A model generated the notes under the pieces. That model worked only from the letters and a program-made list of their open reading frames with translations. It did no database searches and had not been told where the DNA came from. From Paragyromitra xinjiangensis (taxonomy: Eukaryota > Ascomycota > Pezizomycetes > Pezizales > Discinaceae), in contig JBCAMK010000008.1 in the NCBI GenBank assembly GCA_038503065.1, positions 372,001 to 436,000 on the forward strand: a stretch of 64,000 nt of DNA, in the 5' to 3' direction. How positions within the stretch are numbered: the stretch's first letter is position 1; the number at the start of each line of letters is the position of its first letter. The position numbers and the translations under genes are program-made. Below are positions 1 to 11,367 of the stretch, piece after piece.

Positions 1-1554
1 TGGCGGGGGCAGATGTGAGCGGCGGGGTAGGAGGTGGCGAGGGAGTCAGAATGAAGGACCGGATGAGTTATAGGCATTTAGCATATCAGATTGATTTAAC
101 ACAGGTTACGGACGTAAGTTTTACTCTTTGCGGGGAGATTGATGGGTGGATTAGGTGGTTGACGGGTGTGCATAGGGGACCAAACTCTCTAAGAAGGAAC
201 ACGAACTCGAGGTTGAAGTCTCCGGTAAAGAAGTTCGGAAACATGGACAACTGGCGCATCAGGGGAAACCAAGTGCCTACGAACCGTTGATTCGCGGGTT
301 TGTAGACAATGTGAGAGTTCTAATTAGGTCTGCTGCACCGCCGGAGGTTAGTCCTAACTGTGGATGCGCGGGGTATGAGAGGCGGTAAGATGAACGGGTG
401 AGAGGGGATGAAAGAAGGATTGGGGATGAGAAGGAGACGAAATGCCGAAAAGAAAAGAGAAGGAAGATGAGGCGGGAGAGTGCCGAAGGTGGTGTGATTG
501 GAATAGCCTGTAAGATGGGCGGATGGATCGAGCGATTGGTGGTTCTTGTGCTCTTGGTTTCTGGGAAGAAAAATTCCCCATGTCTATTACTTCCCTTTTC
601 TCGTATTTATTAAGGTGCCTTTTATTGTATGCATCCTCATCCAAGTTCGTCGGCTTTGGTGCTGTTTCTTTTTGACCGGTTCAGTTTGATATTGCTTCTC
701 TCTTCGAGGTTGGCTGAGTTCGGATCCTTTTCTTGTACCACTATAGTAACTACTGCTTCTGCTCCTTTTTCTTACTTCCAGTTACCCTTATGGTTGGGAA
801 ATGTGTCTATATCTAGTACTTTTCGGTCTTTTTCTTTCTTTCTTGTATGTGTTTATTAAGCTTTTGTTTCCGTGCTGGGCGGGGGGGGGTTTTTTTCATT
901 TTCTCCAGGGGTTTTGTTACCTTCTTTTCCGGTCTAGTGTCTGTTTCTCGTACTTTCCATTTTTTGACGTTTGGTGTGGGGAATAGAGAAGAAAAGCAAA
1001 ACAAAAAAGCTGGTGCTGGTATATACTTTAACGATTGGGGCGATATTTTTGATTATTTTTGTCACGTTTACAAACGCCGTTGATGTGACTGCTATGAACC
1101 CATTATGTGTGACTGCTAGTCGTGACAGCGGCCTTACGTGGTAGTGGATAACTGGCTATGAACCGATGGGCGTTTCCTTAGTTTCGCTGATCGATATGTT
1201 CTGCTGCAGGGGTGAGCTAGTAGCTGGGTCGAGGGGACGAGGAGAGATGGGTATACGGCTGTTTTCAGCTTGCATATGGGTAAACATCCTGGCTGAGTCT
1301 CACTACAAGGGTGAATTGTTATGAGGCGGGAGATTGGCTGGGTGTATGGCGGTCATAGGTGATCACTCGACGGATGTTGGCCCTAGCGTGTTATTGTAGT
1401 TTAGTGTGCCGTGTTGGGCTAGGAAATTACGGTATGGGCTCATCTGGTAGTTGATAAATTCCGCTATGATCTGTGCACGTGCTTTATTCCCTCGTGATAT
1501 AAACATTTCGTTGAAGGGAGACATTGTACGCCTCACGGGTGAACATGGTTAGAG

Positions 1555-1605
1555 TATAAACCCCCCCTCCTTTCGATCGCCTTCTCTTCTCTCTCTATAG
1601 GGTTC
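1555..1605 (+). promoter_or_regulatory. Possible core promoter: TATAAA plus CT-rich tract
   Basis: TATAAA at 1555-1560 is followed by a C/T-rich run ending in CTCTATAG, a common layout at fungal transcription starts. COX10 begins about 450 nt downstream, so this could serve COX10 with a long leader or a leader intron, or an unrelated transcript. No transcript evidence is available from sequence. Confidence 0.25.
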
Positions 1606-1863
1606 CCTCGCATGCTCCTTGTTTGGCCTATAGTTGTACCGTAGTATTTCTATCCTTTAAGACTGCCGCTTCTGTACTCTTTGTGCGCTTCTGCTTTGTG
1701 AGGTTTGTCTGCTGGGTGGTTTACCTCCGGAAGTTGGACAATAGAAGGCCCTTCAAAAGCCTTCTATTCAAATACCACCTGGGACTTTCCTATAAGTTGA
1801 AGCCCAAACATGGGGCCAGCGGTACGAATGATACCTTGTGATCCTGACGTACTAGCACAGAAA

Positions 1864-1871
1864 GATAAGAT
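1864..1871 (+). promoter_or_regulatory. GATAAGAT motif upstream of COX10
   Basis: The octamer GATAAGAT lies 143-150 bp before the COX10 start codon, on the gene's own strand, in the context AAAGATAAGATTAG. The same octamer in gene orientation precedes MEF1, SSADH and ISM1. It contains a GATA-factor core. Its function is inferred only from position and recurrence. Confidence 0.4.
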
Positions 1872-2013
1872 TAGATCTGATCTCATCCCACCAACAGCCC
1901 ATCCCATCATCCCGAAAAAAGGCCGCCCCGCAACAGCAGTATACCACAATAACGCCATTCTATCCCGCAACACAAGCACGGCGGGGACAAAGGTTACCCG
2001 ATAACGGGAAACA

Positions 2014-3474
2014 ATGGTGCTGCGTCTTCCTCTGGCGCCGTCGCCCTCAATCTGCTTCCGCTGTCTTTTCCGGTTGTCAGGACCACGGCGGAACTTCTCG
2101 AGCTCTTTACAGCGGGGTGCTGGTGTCGCATCAATTGCACAAGCTACACCTGAAACGGGTGCAGCGAGGGGGGTATGGCAGAAGCAGTACTTTTTGGCGA
2201 ATAAATTCCTTGGGAAACGAGGTGATGGATTAAGCCGGAGTGTTGCCGACTCTGCGGCCGTAGCTTCAATAACGAAAATACCGGAGGACTTACTACCACA
2301 TCGTCGACGCCAGCTTCGCAATAAACTTGAAAAAGAAGGTGTAATAGATCACGATGCACCGCTTCCTCCGGACGCTTCCTCCCTCCTCTCTACCTCCTCT
2401 GCGGAGTCCCCAATCGGCTCCCTTAAACGCCTAATCTACCCATACCTTGCGCTCTCCAAGCCACGTCTCACAGCTCTCATAGTTCTCTCTGCAATGGCTC
2501 CATATGCCCTTTACCCTATCGACCCATTACTATCTGCCTCTACTACTACTGCGCCTACTCTCTCTGCGCTAACGCTGACATTCCTTACCGTCGGCACCAC
2601 CCTTGCATCCGCCTCTGCAAACGCATTCAATATGTACCTCGAGCCCGCCTACGATCGGCAAATGTCACGAACCCGCAACCGCCCTCTCGTCCGTGGCCTC
2701 CTCAAACCCCGACAAGCCCTTGCGTTTGCGATCGGAACTGGTATCGTTGGCGTCGGTGCCCTCTACGTCGGCGTCAATCCCACCGTTGCTGCCCTTGGCG
2801 CTGCAAATATCTTCCTTTATGCAGCCGTCTATACGCCGCTGAAACGCATCTCTGTGATCAACACATGGGTTGGCGCTATTGTTGGTGGCATCCCGCCGCT
2901 CATGGGCTGGGCTGCAGCGGCAGGCGCAACACAGGGTGTTGACTCAGGTATGGCAGAAACACTTAGCCATCCGGGTGGCTGGTTGCTTGCAGGTTTATTG
3001 TTTGCGTGGCAGTTTCCGCATTTTAATTCGTTAAGCTGGACGATACGGGAAGAGTACAAGACAGCCGGATATCATATGATGGCGTGGAAGTACCCGCAGC
3101 TGAACGGGCGGGTTGCAGCAAGGTATAGTATTTTGTTTTTCCCGATTTGTTTTGGATTGTGGTGGGTCGGGGTTACGGATGTGGGGTTTTTGGCGACAAG
3201 TTCGGTGGTCAATGCATGGTTGGTGAGAGAGGCATGGAGGTTTTATAGAAAGGCCGGAGAGGGAGGGAGTGCGAAGAGGCTGTTTTGGGCTAGTGTATGG
3301 CATTTGCCAGTGCTGATGGGATTGGCAATGGTGCATAAAGCGGGATTGTGGAAGGGGGTTTGGGAGAGGGTTGCAGGGGCGGAGGAGGGGGAGCAATGGG
3401 AAGAAGACGAAGATGAAGACGAAGACGAAGAGGAGATAGATCTCAAGGAGGCTGCAAAAGACTCGACGGGATAG
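2014..3474 (+). CDS. COX10: Protohaem IX farnesyltransferase, mitochondrial (COX10)
   Basis: Single-exon gene of 486 residues. COX10 attaches a farnesyl group to haem b to make haem O in the mitochondrial inner membrane, the first step to haem A of cytochrome oxidase. The protein has a basic, Ser/Ala-rich N-terminus consistent with a targeting presequence. The UbiA prenyltransferase signature is near residue 206 (N-x-YLEPAYDRQMSRTRNRP, with the Asp-rich prenyl-diphosphate site). A second conserved segment reads TPLKRISVINTWVGAIVGG. Several hydrophobic segments and a TIREEYKTAGYHM loop also fit the family. The C-terminus ends in an unusual run of about 15 Glu/Asp residues, a likely disordered tail. 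The start is the first in-frame ATG before the presequence. Family assignment is secure; the acidic tail looks lineage-specific. Confidence 0.95.
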   Translation: MVLRLPLAPSPSICFRCLFRLSGPRRNFSSSLQRGAGVASIAQATPETGAARGVWQKQYFLANKFLGKRGDGLSRSVADSAAVASITKIPEDLLPHRRRQLRNKLEKEGVIDHDAPLPPDASSLLSTSSAESPIGSLKRLIYPYLALSKPRLTALIVLSAMAPYALYPIDPLLSASTTTAPTLSALTLTFLTVGTTLASASANAFNMYLEPAYDRQMSRTRNRPLVRGLLKPRQALAFAIGTGIVGVGALYVGVNPTVAALGAANIFLYAAVYTPLKRISVINTWVGAIVGGIPPLMGWAAAAGATQGVDSGMAETLSHPGGWLLAGLLFAWQFPHFNSLSWTIREEYKTAGYHMMAWKYPQLNGRVAARYSILFFPICFGLWWVGVTDVGFLATSSVVNAWLVREAWRFYRKAGEGGSAKRLFWASVWHLPVLMGLAMVHKAGLWKGVWERVAGAEEGEQWEEDEDEDEDEEEIDLKEAAKDSTG

Positions 3475-3834
3475 GTTGGTGTGTGGAGAGATCAGGAGCA
3501 GGTGGGGGTGTAGAATAGGGATTTACGGGTAGAAATGGCGATAATTTGTATCATTGATTCATTCATTGTAATTTATTTGGGGCTACTGTATATATAGATA
3601 TGGGAGACTGGAGATATAGGCTAAACTCTGTTTATATCTAATTTGTCTTCGTGCTCTTTACCTCTTAAGGCGATAATCTGTTTTTGAGAACATTCACCCT
3701 TACTAACTAGCACCCCGGTTATGACGCAACGCCAAGCCAGCAGAAAACCTTAATCTCACTTCACCCTGGCCACCCAGCTCCCAACACTATATTGTGGCAA
3801 CCGCAATCGTAAACCCTCTGAACGGCAGCACGCA

Positions 3835-4440
3835 ATGATCCCCGGCATTGGTGTCGACCTTCTTCACCTCCCTCGCCTGTCTACCCTCCTCTCCCGGGGC
3901 AACGGCCACTACCTTCACCGGTTCGCGCGCCGCATCCTCACACGGAACGAGCTTGCTGTATTTCAATCCAAGCTTGTCGAGGAGAAGAGGCAAGCTGCTA
4001 TTCAAGCTGGCGCTATCGGATTGAAGATTACGGAGGGGGGGGAAGGACAAAAGGGGGGAAGGACAAAAGGGTGCGGGTGTGAAGGTGGCCTAGTACGATG
4101 GCTTGGTGTTCGTTGGGCGGCGAAAGAGGCGGCCTTTAAAGCGCGGGGAAGTGTTAGGGGCGCACTGGGGTGGAAGGAGGTTGAGGTCGAATATCATCCT
4201 TCCGGTAGGTGTATCTACTTTAAAAGTGTTGGGTTATAGGGGGTTTGGATGTATCGGGGTTGGAATTCGGCATCGGGGATTTGAGTGGGACTAATGCGGG
4301 TCGGGAGAATAGGGCAACCTTATCTATCGGTGTTACAGGGGCGGGAGAAAGCTGTGGGCGGGCTGAGTATTAGCCATGACGGGGAGTATGTTATTGCTAT
4401 GGCTATGCTACCGTCAACAACGGCGGTAGTAGGGAGATGA
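3835..4440 (+). CDS. PPT2: Holo-[acyl-carrier-protein] synthase, AcpS type (mitochondrial PPTase)
   Basis: Two exons, 3835-4204 and 4286-4440, give 174 residues. AcpS-type enzymes transfer phosphopantetheine from CoA to mitochondrial acyl carrier protein. The N-terminus carries the metal-binding signature GVDLLHLPRL. RWAAKEAAFKA in mid-protein is the conserved W..KEA..KA block. After splicing the C-terminus reads GQPYLSVL..GREKAVGG then LSISHDGEYVIAMAM, the typical end of the family. The 81-nt intron (GTAGGT..TTGAG) joins the two in frame; without it the first frame stops at 4239 and loses the conserved C-terminus. A tandem duplication of about 15 bp near 4036-4070 adds a Gly/Lys-rich stretch before the KEA block. 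The exact acceptor is less certain than the family. The gene lies 360 bp after COX10 on the same strand. Confidence 0.82.
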
Positions 4441-5481
4441 GGTGGGTGCGATCGGGAGACTTGAGAGTAAAGTTTTGGATAGATCCTAGAAGGGCGTTAT
4501 TTTGTTTGGGTATAGATTTAGAGATTCTAATGTCTGTAATATATGATCAGCTTATCCTGCTGATAGCCCTGTACACGATTTGTTAGGATCTTGTTGGTCC
4601 GGGATGTGTTCTTTCATGTATCAACTAGCTTTTAATTTCACCCACGCAACAGCATAACAGGTAATCTGCCTGGACTAGATCGTCGTAGAATTGCTATATC
4701 GACGGCCTTTTGACTACTATTTTCTATTCTACTTACCTCAATTTCAATAATGTTTAGTTATTCCCTGTTACTCATAACAGCTGATACTATTATTGTGTGA
4801 AGATGGAATTGTGGCCTGAGTGTAGCCGATAGTCCAATGCTATAAAATTTCCCTCTTTGGAAGCTACTCTTGGGCTGTCCTTGTTTGTCTGTCTGATTAG
4901 TGTCAGTCTTTGTATATAAGTTTAAGGGATAGCATGAAGGTACATACTTACCACTTGGCTAGCAAGATACGAGGTATGGTTGTAGTCTTTACCTTTATGT
5001 TGGCGATGACGATTTGATGGAATTGAGCACGAATAATTCGACTTATAATAGGGACTGTTTTGTGGGTCTTAAAGCTTGTATCTCGGCGATAATGGCCAAT
5101 ATTGGAGTTCGGAATAGAGAGCAAGACCCGATGCAACTTGACCCTATCAAAGCCTAGGGGGGTTTAATAGATTGATGTGGATAAGCGGAGAATTTAATTC
5201 TTGTTCTAAGATAATACAAGTCTGTCTATACCCGAAGGAGGGCCAAAATATGTAACTTATGAATTGACAAAGTTTATACCGAAAGCCCAATTAATGAACT
5301 AAAAGAAAATAAAAGAAAATGAAAAAAGAAACAAAAGGGTTATGAAAACAAGATATGCGCCAACCGGTGTTTATTTTAATCGTGATTCCATTTACTTTTC
5401 CCTATTCTCTTTTACCTATCCCGTTTATGCCTGTTTCACAGAAATTCGTTACCCATGCTCACTAGATGTGTTGATCTTGGT
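4441..5481. other. Convergent intergenic region between PPT2 and MEF1
   Basis: This AT-rich stretch separates two convergent genes and should hold their 3' untranslated regions and polyadenylation signals. A-rich runs occur near 5300-5340. No supported gene was seen. Confidence 0.55.
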
Positions 5482-8160
5482 TTATTTGTGTTTCTTTGCC
5501 CTTTCCTTCTCATACTCTGCAATCAACTCTTTCTGCATTTGCGGTGGCGCTGGTGCATAATGAGCAAACTCCATGCTAAACTCTCCTTTACCTTGGGTTC
5601 CGGCCCTTAACATGCTCGAGAACCCGAACATGGCGTTCAAGGAACACAAAGCAGTTAAGGTGAAGTCCTCAGCACCAATATCAGAGTCTTCAATAACAGC
5701 ATTGCGCTTGTTCATCAGTCCGACGATGTTGCCTTGGAACTCGTTTGGAGAGCTGATAGACACCTTCATGACCGGCTCGAGAATAATTGGTTTGGCTTCT
5801 TTAAAAGCTTTTCGGAATGCTTGTTCGGTGGCGGTCTTGAAGGCCATTTCAGAGGAATCAGTCATGTGGGTTGCACCGTCGTTGATTACCATACTGGTTC
5901 CCAGAACTTTGTGGCCGACCAGGGGACCCTTCTCACAGGATTTGAGAAAACCCTAATGCTTAATTAGTATTATCCAGAGGCTAGGGTGGATTCCGGCTAG
6001 ATATAATATACATACTTTCTCACAGGCGAACAAAAATTTCTCTGAGATGTGGCCTCCGACAATTTGTTCCTCGAATTTGTTGTCCCCAAGTGATCCGGTA
6101 GGTTCCATCCAACCCATGACTCTGGCGTAATCGCCAGCGCCACCTGTCTGCTTCTTGAGAGTGTGATCAAACTCGACTCGTTCGCTCACTGTCTCTCTAT
6201 ATGCTACCTCAGGCTTACCAGTAATGCAATCGACGTTATATTCACGACGCATACGCTCAACATAGATATCCAAGTGTAGTTCTCCCATTCCCGAAATGAT
6301 TGTCTGCTGGCTCTCAGGGTCGATATGACATCTGAAGGTGGGATCTTCTCGCTGGAATCTGTTGATAGCTTTTGAAAAGTTGGCTGTTTCTTTGCTGTTC
6401 TTAGGTGTAATGGAAAGTGAGATAACTGGTTCAGGAACAAACATAGATGTCATGGTATATGGTAAGCCTCCATCAGTGAACGTATCACCGGAAGCGCAGT
6501 CAACACCAAACACAGCACAGATCTCTCCAGCACCAATCTCTTGAACCTCTTCCATATCGTTCGAATGCATCCTTACGATCTTGGGGACTTTGATCTTCTT
6601 CTGTGTTTTGGCATTGAAGACATACATGCCCTTCTTTAATGTGCCCTGATAGACACGGATATATGTCAACTGACCAAAATTTCCTTCTTCAAGTTTGAAC
6701 GCTAGTCCTACGAATGGGAGAGAGTTGTAAGGGATAAGAGAAACAGGTGCCTCTTCTCGGCGGCGGTCAAGAGCGAGGTTTTGGACTTCTGATGGATTAG
6801 GGAGATAATCCACAACAGCGTCAAGCATGGGTTGGACTCCTTTGTCTGCCAATGCGGAACCTATGCATACTGGGGCGAATTTTCTGGCGATGGTGGTGCG
6901 GCGGATGGCAGCTTTGATTTGCTCAACGGAAGGTGTTTTTTCCTCCAGCCAAAGTTCAGCGATTTCGTCGTCAACATCCGCGAGTGCAGCAATAAGAACA
7001 CCTCGCTTCTCTTCGCACAACGCCTGTAAATCGGCGGGTATGGCCTTCTCGACAACGTTGATACTGAATTTCACAAAATATGAGTATATTGAGCATCCTT
7101 CATAAAGTAGTGCTAGGGGACAAAAATATTACTTACCCTTTGGGTCCCTCGAAGTAAAGCGCCTTCATTTTAATTAAATCCACTACACCCTGAAACGAGT
7201 CCTCCGATCCAATTGGTACTTGGATTGCGGCCGCAGGCAGTTTTAATTTATGATTGATCTGCTCGATTGCCTTCCATGGGTTTGCGCCCATCCGATCCAT
7301 CTTATTGACAAAGCAAACCCGAGGCACATCATACCTACGCATCTGTCTATCAACAGTGATAGTCTGTGACTGCACCCCTGAGACGGCGCAAAGAATCATA
7401 ACAGCACCATCTAGAACTCTTAACGCTCTCTCAACCTCAATCGTAAAATCGATATGCCCCGGAGTATCAATTAAGTTAACGTGATATTTTTCATCGACTC
7501 CGTTCTCTTTTTTGATCCAATCACAGAAGGTCGCAGCAGACTGAATGGTGATGCCCTTTTCCCGCTCTAAGTCCATAGAGTCCATCTTTGCGCCAACTGC
7601 ATCTTTGCCTCGGACCTCATGGATTGCCTTGATACGACCTGTGTAAAAGAGGACTCTTTCTGTGCAGGTAGTCTTACCGGAATCAATGTGGGCCTGTGTA
7701 TGTATATGGGGCGATTTTTTTAGTAACTTAATAAAGATTTTAATTGCGGACATAGAAATACGCACAGCAATTCCAATATTGCGAACCGCCCTTAGACGCT
7801 CAGCCTCCAGAGGATCCATTTTGGCATGGATTTCTTCCTGGGAGACCAGCTCAGGCTCTTCCGTTCTGTTCGAGCTAATGTCAGCCAACGTCCAATTCAT
7901 AAGTTGGCTTGCATTAAAAATCAAGAAACCACATACGCCTGAGCAGCCGCTGCGATAGATGCATATCTCTTATTTCCGAAGGTCCTCAGAGCTAATGGTA
8001 GCCCGGCTCGTGCGAGTGGTAATGAGGAGAATGGTGATTTTGTAGCATATAATCTTGTTGCAGGACGTCCAGCTGTGAGTGGAATTCGCAGGGCTCTGGG
8101 GGCGCTAGCGGAGACTGTCCGAAGCGATCGAAACTGAGATCGTATTATAGCAGTCTTCAT
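5482..8160 (-). CDS. MEF1: Mitochondrial elongation factor G 1 (MEF1)
   Basis: Five exons, complement of 5482-5952, 6016-7063, 7137-7693, 7766-7874 and 7937-8160, give 802 residues. MEF1 is the GTPase that translocates peptidyl-tRNA on mitochondrial ribosomes. The first exon is a basic, Arg/Ser/Ala-rich presequence starting [15 protein letters not shown]. GTPase motifs follow in order: AHIDSGKTT (about residue 112, created by joining exons 2 and 3), DTPGHIDF (about 186) and NKMDR (about 239). The later domains include [20 protein letters not shown] and the domain-IV sequence ending at [12 protein letters not shown]. Introns are 62-73 nt with GTATGT, GTGCGT, GTAAGT and GTATGT donors. A GATAAGAT motif lies about 110 bp upstream. 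Very secure. Confidence 0.95.
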
Positions 8161-8959
8161 GGTTGCGGATTCCTGTTTCCTTTCTACAGTCTCTGGGGTG
8201 ATGGCCAGTTGGCTTTGAGTTCCTAGATAAAAATGAAGAGGGAACGAGAAAAATAGAAACAATCGTTATCTTATCAATCTAATCGGTGGGGCTACGGAGC
8301 CGCATCTGCTGGATGTAATCCCGGCTCCCGAGGTATCATGGTCTTTCAAGACTGGATAGTATCGATATTAGCTAAACATGAGAGGTAAATACAATCTAGA
8401 ATCCCTTATGGGGCTGAGGGATATCATTTATCCCTGCGCTAGGAGCGTGAGGCCTCTGTGATGGGCAGCCAAATCCAATCAATATTGCATGTGCTTATGG
8501 TGATCACGATGGCGAAAATCTTCTATTAATGTAGTAGTTTGATTAGGTTCATTGAGAGAACTGCTTAGGAAGGGAAGGCTGTTTGAGACATACTTAGTTG
8601 ATGTTGGGGTTAGGTTTATGAATGGCCCAGCTTGGTGGCATAACAGTCAGTACGTATACACCCAAGCTATTCAGGATGGGATAGCCATTTACTACACGTA
8701 GTTTATAGCATGTTTCAGAGCACCGCATGTAACTTCTTTTTCATATAACTTCTCTAATTTACATATATATACCAATTTCGTTATGAGTAGTAATATATTC
8801 AGATCATCAAATCATCATTGGGCCCTTTCTAGGATATATTGTACAACTCGGTCTAATATCACATTTCTTCCAGCGATATTTCGCCAATTTGGGTCATTCC
8901 ATATCTTATTAGTCTCTAGATTATCTCTGTGGCTGGCGATGTTTTTGGCATTAACCACT
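8161..8959. other. Upstream region of MEF1 and 3' flank of the DUF6594 gene
   Basis: Contains the MEF1 promoter, read on the minus strand, with a GATAAGAT motif at 8268-8275. It also contains the downstream flank of the DUF6594 gene. No gene is supported. Short frames at 8783-9045 overlap the last DUF6594 exon or read antisense to it. Confidence 0.55.
8268..8275 (-). promoter_or_regulatory. GATAAGAT motif upstream of MEF1
   Basis: On the minus strand the sequence reads TTGATAAGATAAC, starting about 110 bp upstream of the MEF1 ATG. The 13-mer GTTATCTTATCAA (plus strand) is identical to the one upstream of the SSADH gene at about 18161-18173. Same orientation as the gene. Confidence 0.45.
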
Positions 8960-10419
8960 TTAACTATAATTGCCTGGACCGGTAACACTCCCCAAAAAGA
9001 CAACCATAACAGCAGCATATCTATATGTTGGTAGTTAGAACTCACTGACCATTGCGTGGATGAAAGTTTTTGAACTCTAGGAGGGATATCTTACCCTGCA
9101 GTCGCGGAGAAAATCTCAGCATTTTTTGCATTTGTTAAAGTTAGCGAGGCAGAAAAGCCCACAGTGAATCCGGCAATTACAATCATCTGGTACAAGAGAG
9201 CTCTGACGAAACAGAGAATTATGATTGGTATGAGGAGGAGAAGCGGGGCGAAGATGGTAATGATGACTTGTGCTATCTTTTTAATGTGATTGTCCTGCAC
9301 GTATGTCACATACCGGTTTCCCCCATTGTTGCGGCCATCTTTTTTTCGAAAAAATCTCCAAAACACCTTGGTGCCATGAGTAACATTTCACCTATTTAGG
9401 ATATCTAGATGTCTAGTCATACCTTATATGCCAGGATTTTGGCCCACTTTATCAACATCCCGTCTTTGGTCGGATCCTCTCTCATAGCAACTAAATCACC
9501 ATGATCATGCAGAAATGTTTTTTCATGGTCTGCAAGATGTCGCCCATTCTCAACCAACCGTTGGAGGCCCAAAATATTACTGGGTTCAGCTTCCGGAAAA
9601 TTGAACGCTCGATGACAGCCAATCAATGCCTCGTCTTTAATTCCAGAAATATTTAGTCATTCTAGTTTTTCTTCTTTTTCTTCGTCTAGTTTCACTAAGG
9701 AAAGGGCTAATCATACCATAGTCTTTCAAGGCTTTATCGATCTCCTTTTGTACTTCTATTCGGTCCCCATTGTCGTCCCAGCGCCTTGAACTGAGATTGT
9801 ACTGATCAGTTTCCCTCATATCTATATAATATAATTTTCTTTCGAGCTCTGCTAGTTGATCTTGTTTGTGTAATAGGTTTCTGATACGAAGCTTTCCAAA
9901 ACGGCGGAATATGACATAACTGGGATCACTGTTTATTTCAGCGGATAAAGCTGGGTATCCTCGATTATATTCCCAAACTACCCAGCATAGATGATTTGTT
10001 GCGGTAAGTCTTTGGTCTTAAAATGAGAGGTGTAATATTGATGACAGAATATAACCAACATTGCCGAAAGAAAGGAACATACGAAGCTCTGTGTCTGAGG
10101 ACTTAATGGACGCAGCGGCGGCGGCGGTTTGTATGCTGCTAGGAGCATGATGGCTAGGATTCTGGCTACCGGGATGTGTTCCTATGCTATGTTGAACAGA
10201 GTTCGCAATTGTACGTATACTTCCATTTGAATTTTGGATAATAGGATTGATTTGTACGCTAACCCGACGGGTATGCTGACTAGCGTTTTTGCTGTCTATA
10301 CTGGCTCGGGCGCTGGGGGCATTGGTATGTTGAATAGCGGGATTGCTCTCGATGCTAACTCGAGGGCCGGCGGCCTGAGTTGGCTGACAAGTTGGTATGG
10401 TGCCGGTACTAGTGGGCAT
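8960..10419 (-). CDS. DUF6594-type fungal membrane protein
   Basis: Five exons, complement of 8960-9020, 9095-9366, 9423-9634, 9717-9977 and 10083-10419, give 380 residues. The first about 110 residues are Ser/Pro/Thr-rich and look disordered. Then comes GYPALSAEINSDPSYVIFRR with a helical region and a Trp-Asp pair (RRWDDNGD), which is how DUF6594 domains begin. Near the C-terminus are hydrophobic segments: FAPLLLLIPIIILCFV, then MIVIAGFTVGFSASLTL, then, after the last intron, AAVMVVFLG following an FSATAG motif. This three-helix end is typical of the family, whose function is unknown. The frame is open upstream to 10470 but only through a TTG; 10419 is the first ATG. A GTAAGA..ATATCAG pair just upstream (about 10491-10542) could be a leader intron. 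Domain naming is from memory of the pattern, not a search. Confidence 0.75.
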
Positions 10420-10698
10420 TAATGGACGTGTTCTGCGTGATGGGGTGAATGCTGATGAGCTGGAGGTCAAAGAGGGTCTATATCCCTGATATCAGTAGGG
10501 GTAATGCCGTGGCGTAAAGTATTCATGTTCCAAATCTTACCCAGTATTAAGCGCGCAGATGGAAATTACACTATATGTAGATCCTTGCAGTTAAACCCTC
10601 TGATTTGTGCCTGCGGCACTTATGCCAAGCGTTTGTTTTTGGTCCATACACAGGGAAGTAGCTTTGAGTAAGGCACAGAATGGTCAGACTGGTTCTAG

Positions 10699-10818
10699 TT
10701 ATCCCATAATCCGGTGGGAAATGCTGACTCGACGTGTAGTTAACTGAAAAATGGCCAATGAAGAGTAAGTAAACATTGGCCCCCACCAGGGGGTCAGCTT
10801 TACCGGATTATGGGATAA
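10699..10818. repeat. Short inverted-repeat element
   Basis: The arms TTATCCCATAATCCGGT (10699-10715) and ACCGGATTATGGGATAA (10802-10818) are perfect 17-bp inverted repeats. A weaker continuation inward (TGCTGAC against GTCAGC) lengthens the arms to about 30 bp. Total length is 120 bp. No clear target-site duplication is visible. Probably a small non-autonomous element or its remnant. Confidence 0.5.
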
Positions 10819-10845
10819 AAAAGAAAGTTTAACCAAGAGTTACTA

Positions 10846-11365
10846 TGGTGGACGGGGTCTAAAACCTGTACCGGGATACTAAGTAATCCCGAACTCGATA
10901 AGAAATTCAACAAGAATCAAAAAGTTGAAATAGAACCCACAAATTGTTCAATTAAACTAGCTCTATCACATGTGGGGTTTTTTCCCCCAAAAGTACCGTT
11001 TGCAGAAGGGAGATCAAGCCAGAAAGTCTTTTTTGGTGGGAGTGAAACTATGTACTCGGGGCGGTGACACCGGAATGTTCCGTTCTGCGAGCATATGCCT
11101 GACCCTAGTAGTACTCAGGTGTATGCAGGGTTATGATAAAAAAACACGCAGCCCCACCCACCAAAACTACCACTGCTGAAACCCATAATTCTAGACTATT
11201 TTATTTTATGAAAATAAAGCTCGGCATGACTTCTAAGGCCCTAGGATAGATGCTTAGAGGTAGAGCGACACCCCAAATCCCAAGTCGCTTTGCTGCGCAT
11301 GCCGGTGGTGGTGTTGGTCGGTGCTCCTCGTTTCATGCTGGTACAGGTTTTAGACCCGTCCACCA
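10846..11365. mobile_element. MITE-like element with terminal inverted repeats and TA duplication
   Basis: A 520-bp element bounded by inverted repeats: 26 bp on the left (10846-10871, TGGTGGACGGGGTCTAAAAC..) and 25 bp on the right (11341-11365), differing by one G. TA flanks both ends (10844-10845 and 11366-11367). This is the layout expected of a non-autonomous Tc1/mariner-superfamily element. There is no transposase frame inside; the longest internal frame has 69 codons and no recognisable motif. Copy number elsewhere in the genome is unknown. Confidence 0.65.
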
Positions 11366-11367
11366 TA

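Larger units (their letters stand above)
1..2013. other. Intergenic region, left edge
   Basis: No reading frame here resembles a known protein. Short open frames on both strands overlap one another and lack splice-supported extensions. A long T/C-rich tract lies at about 620-970, with homopolymer runs near 890, as is common in fungal promoters and 5' leaders. A TATAAA followed by a pyrimidine-rich stretch lies at 1555-1605. The last 150 bases form the COX10 upstream region and hold a GATAAGAT motif, described separately. Confidence 0.6.

Noticed and set aside
354..986. Overlapping open frames of 60-96 codons on both strands
   Set aside because: Translations are low-complexity (Phe/Leu/Ser or Arg/Lys), overlap each other and have no splice partners or domains; they follow from base composition.
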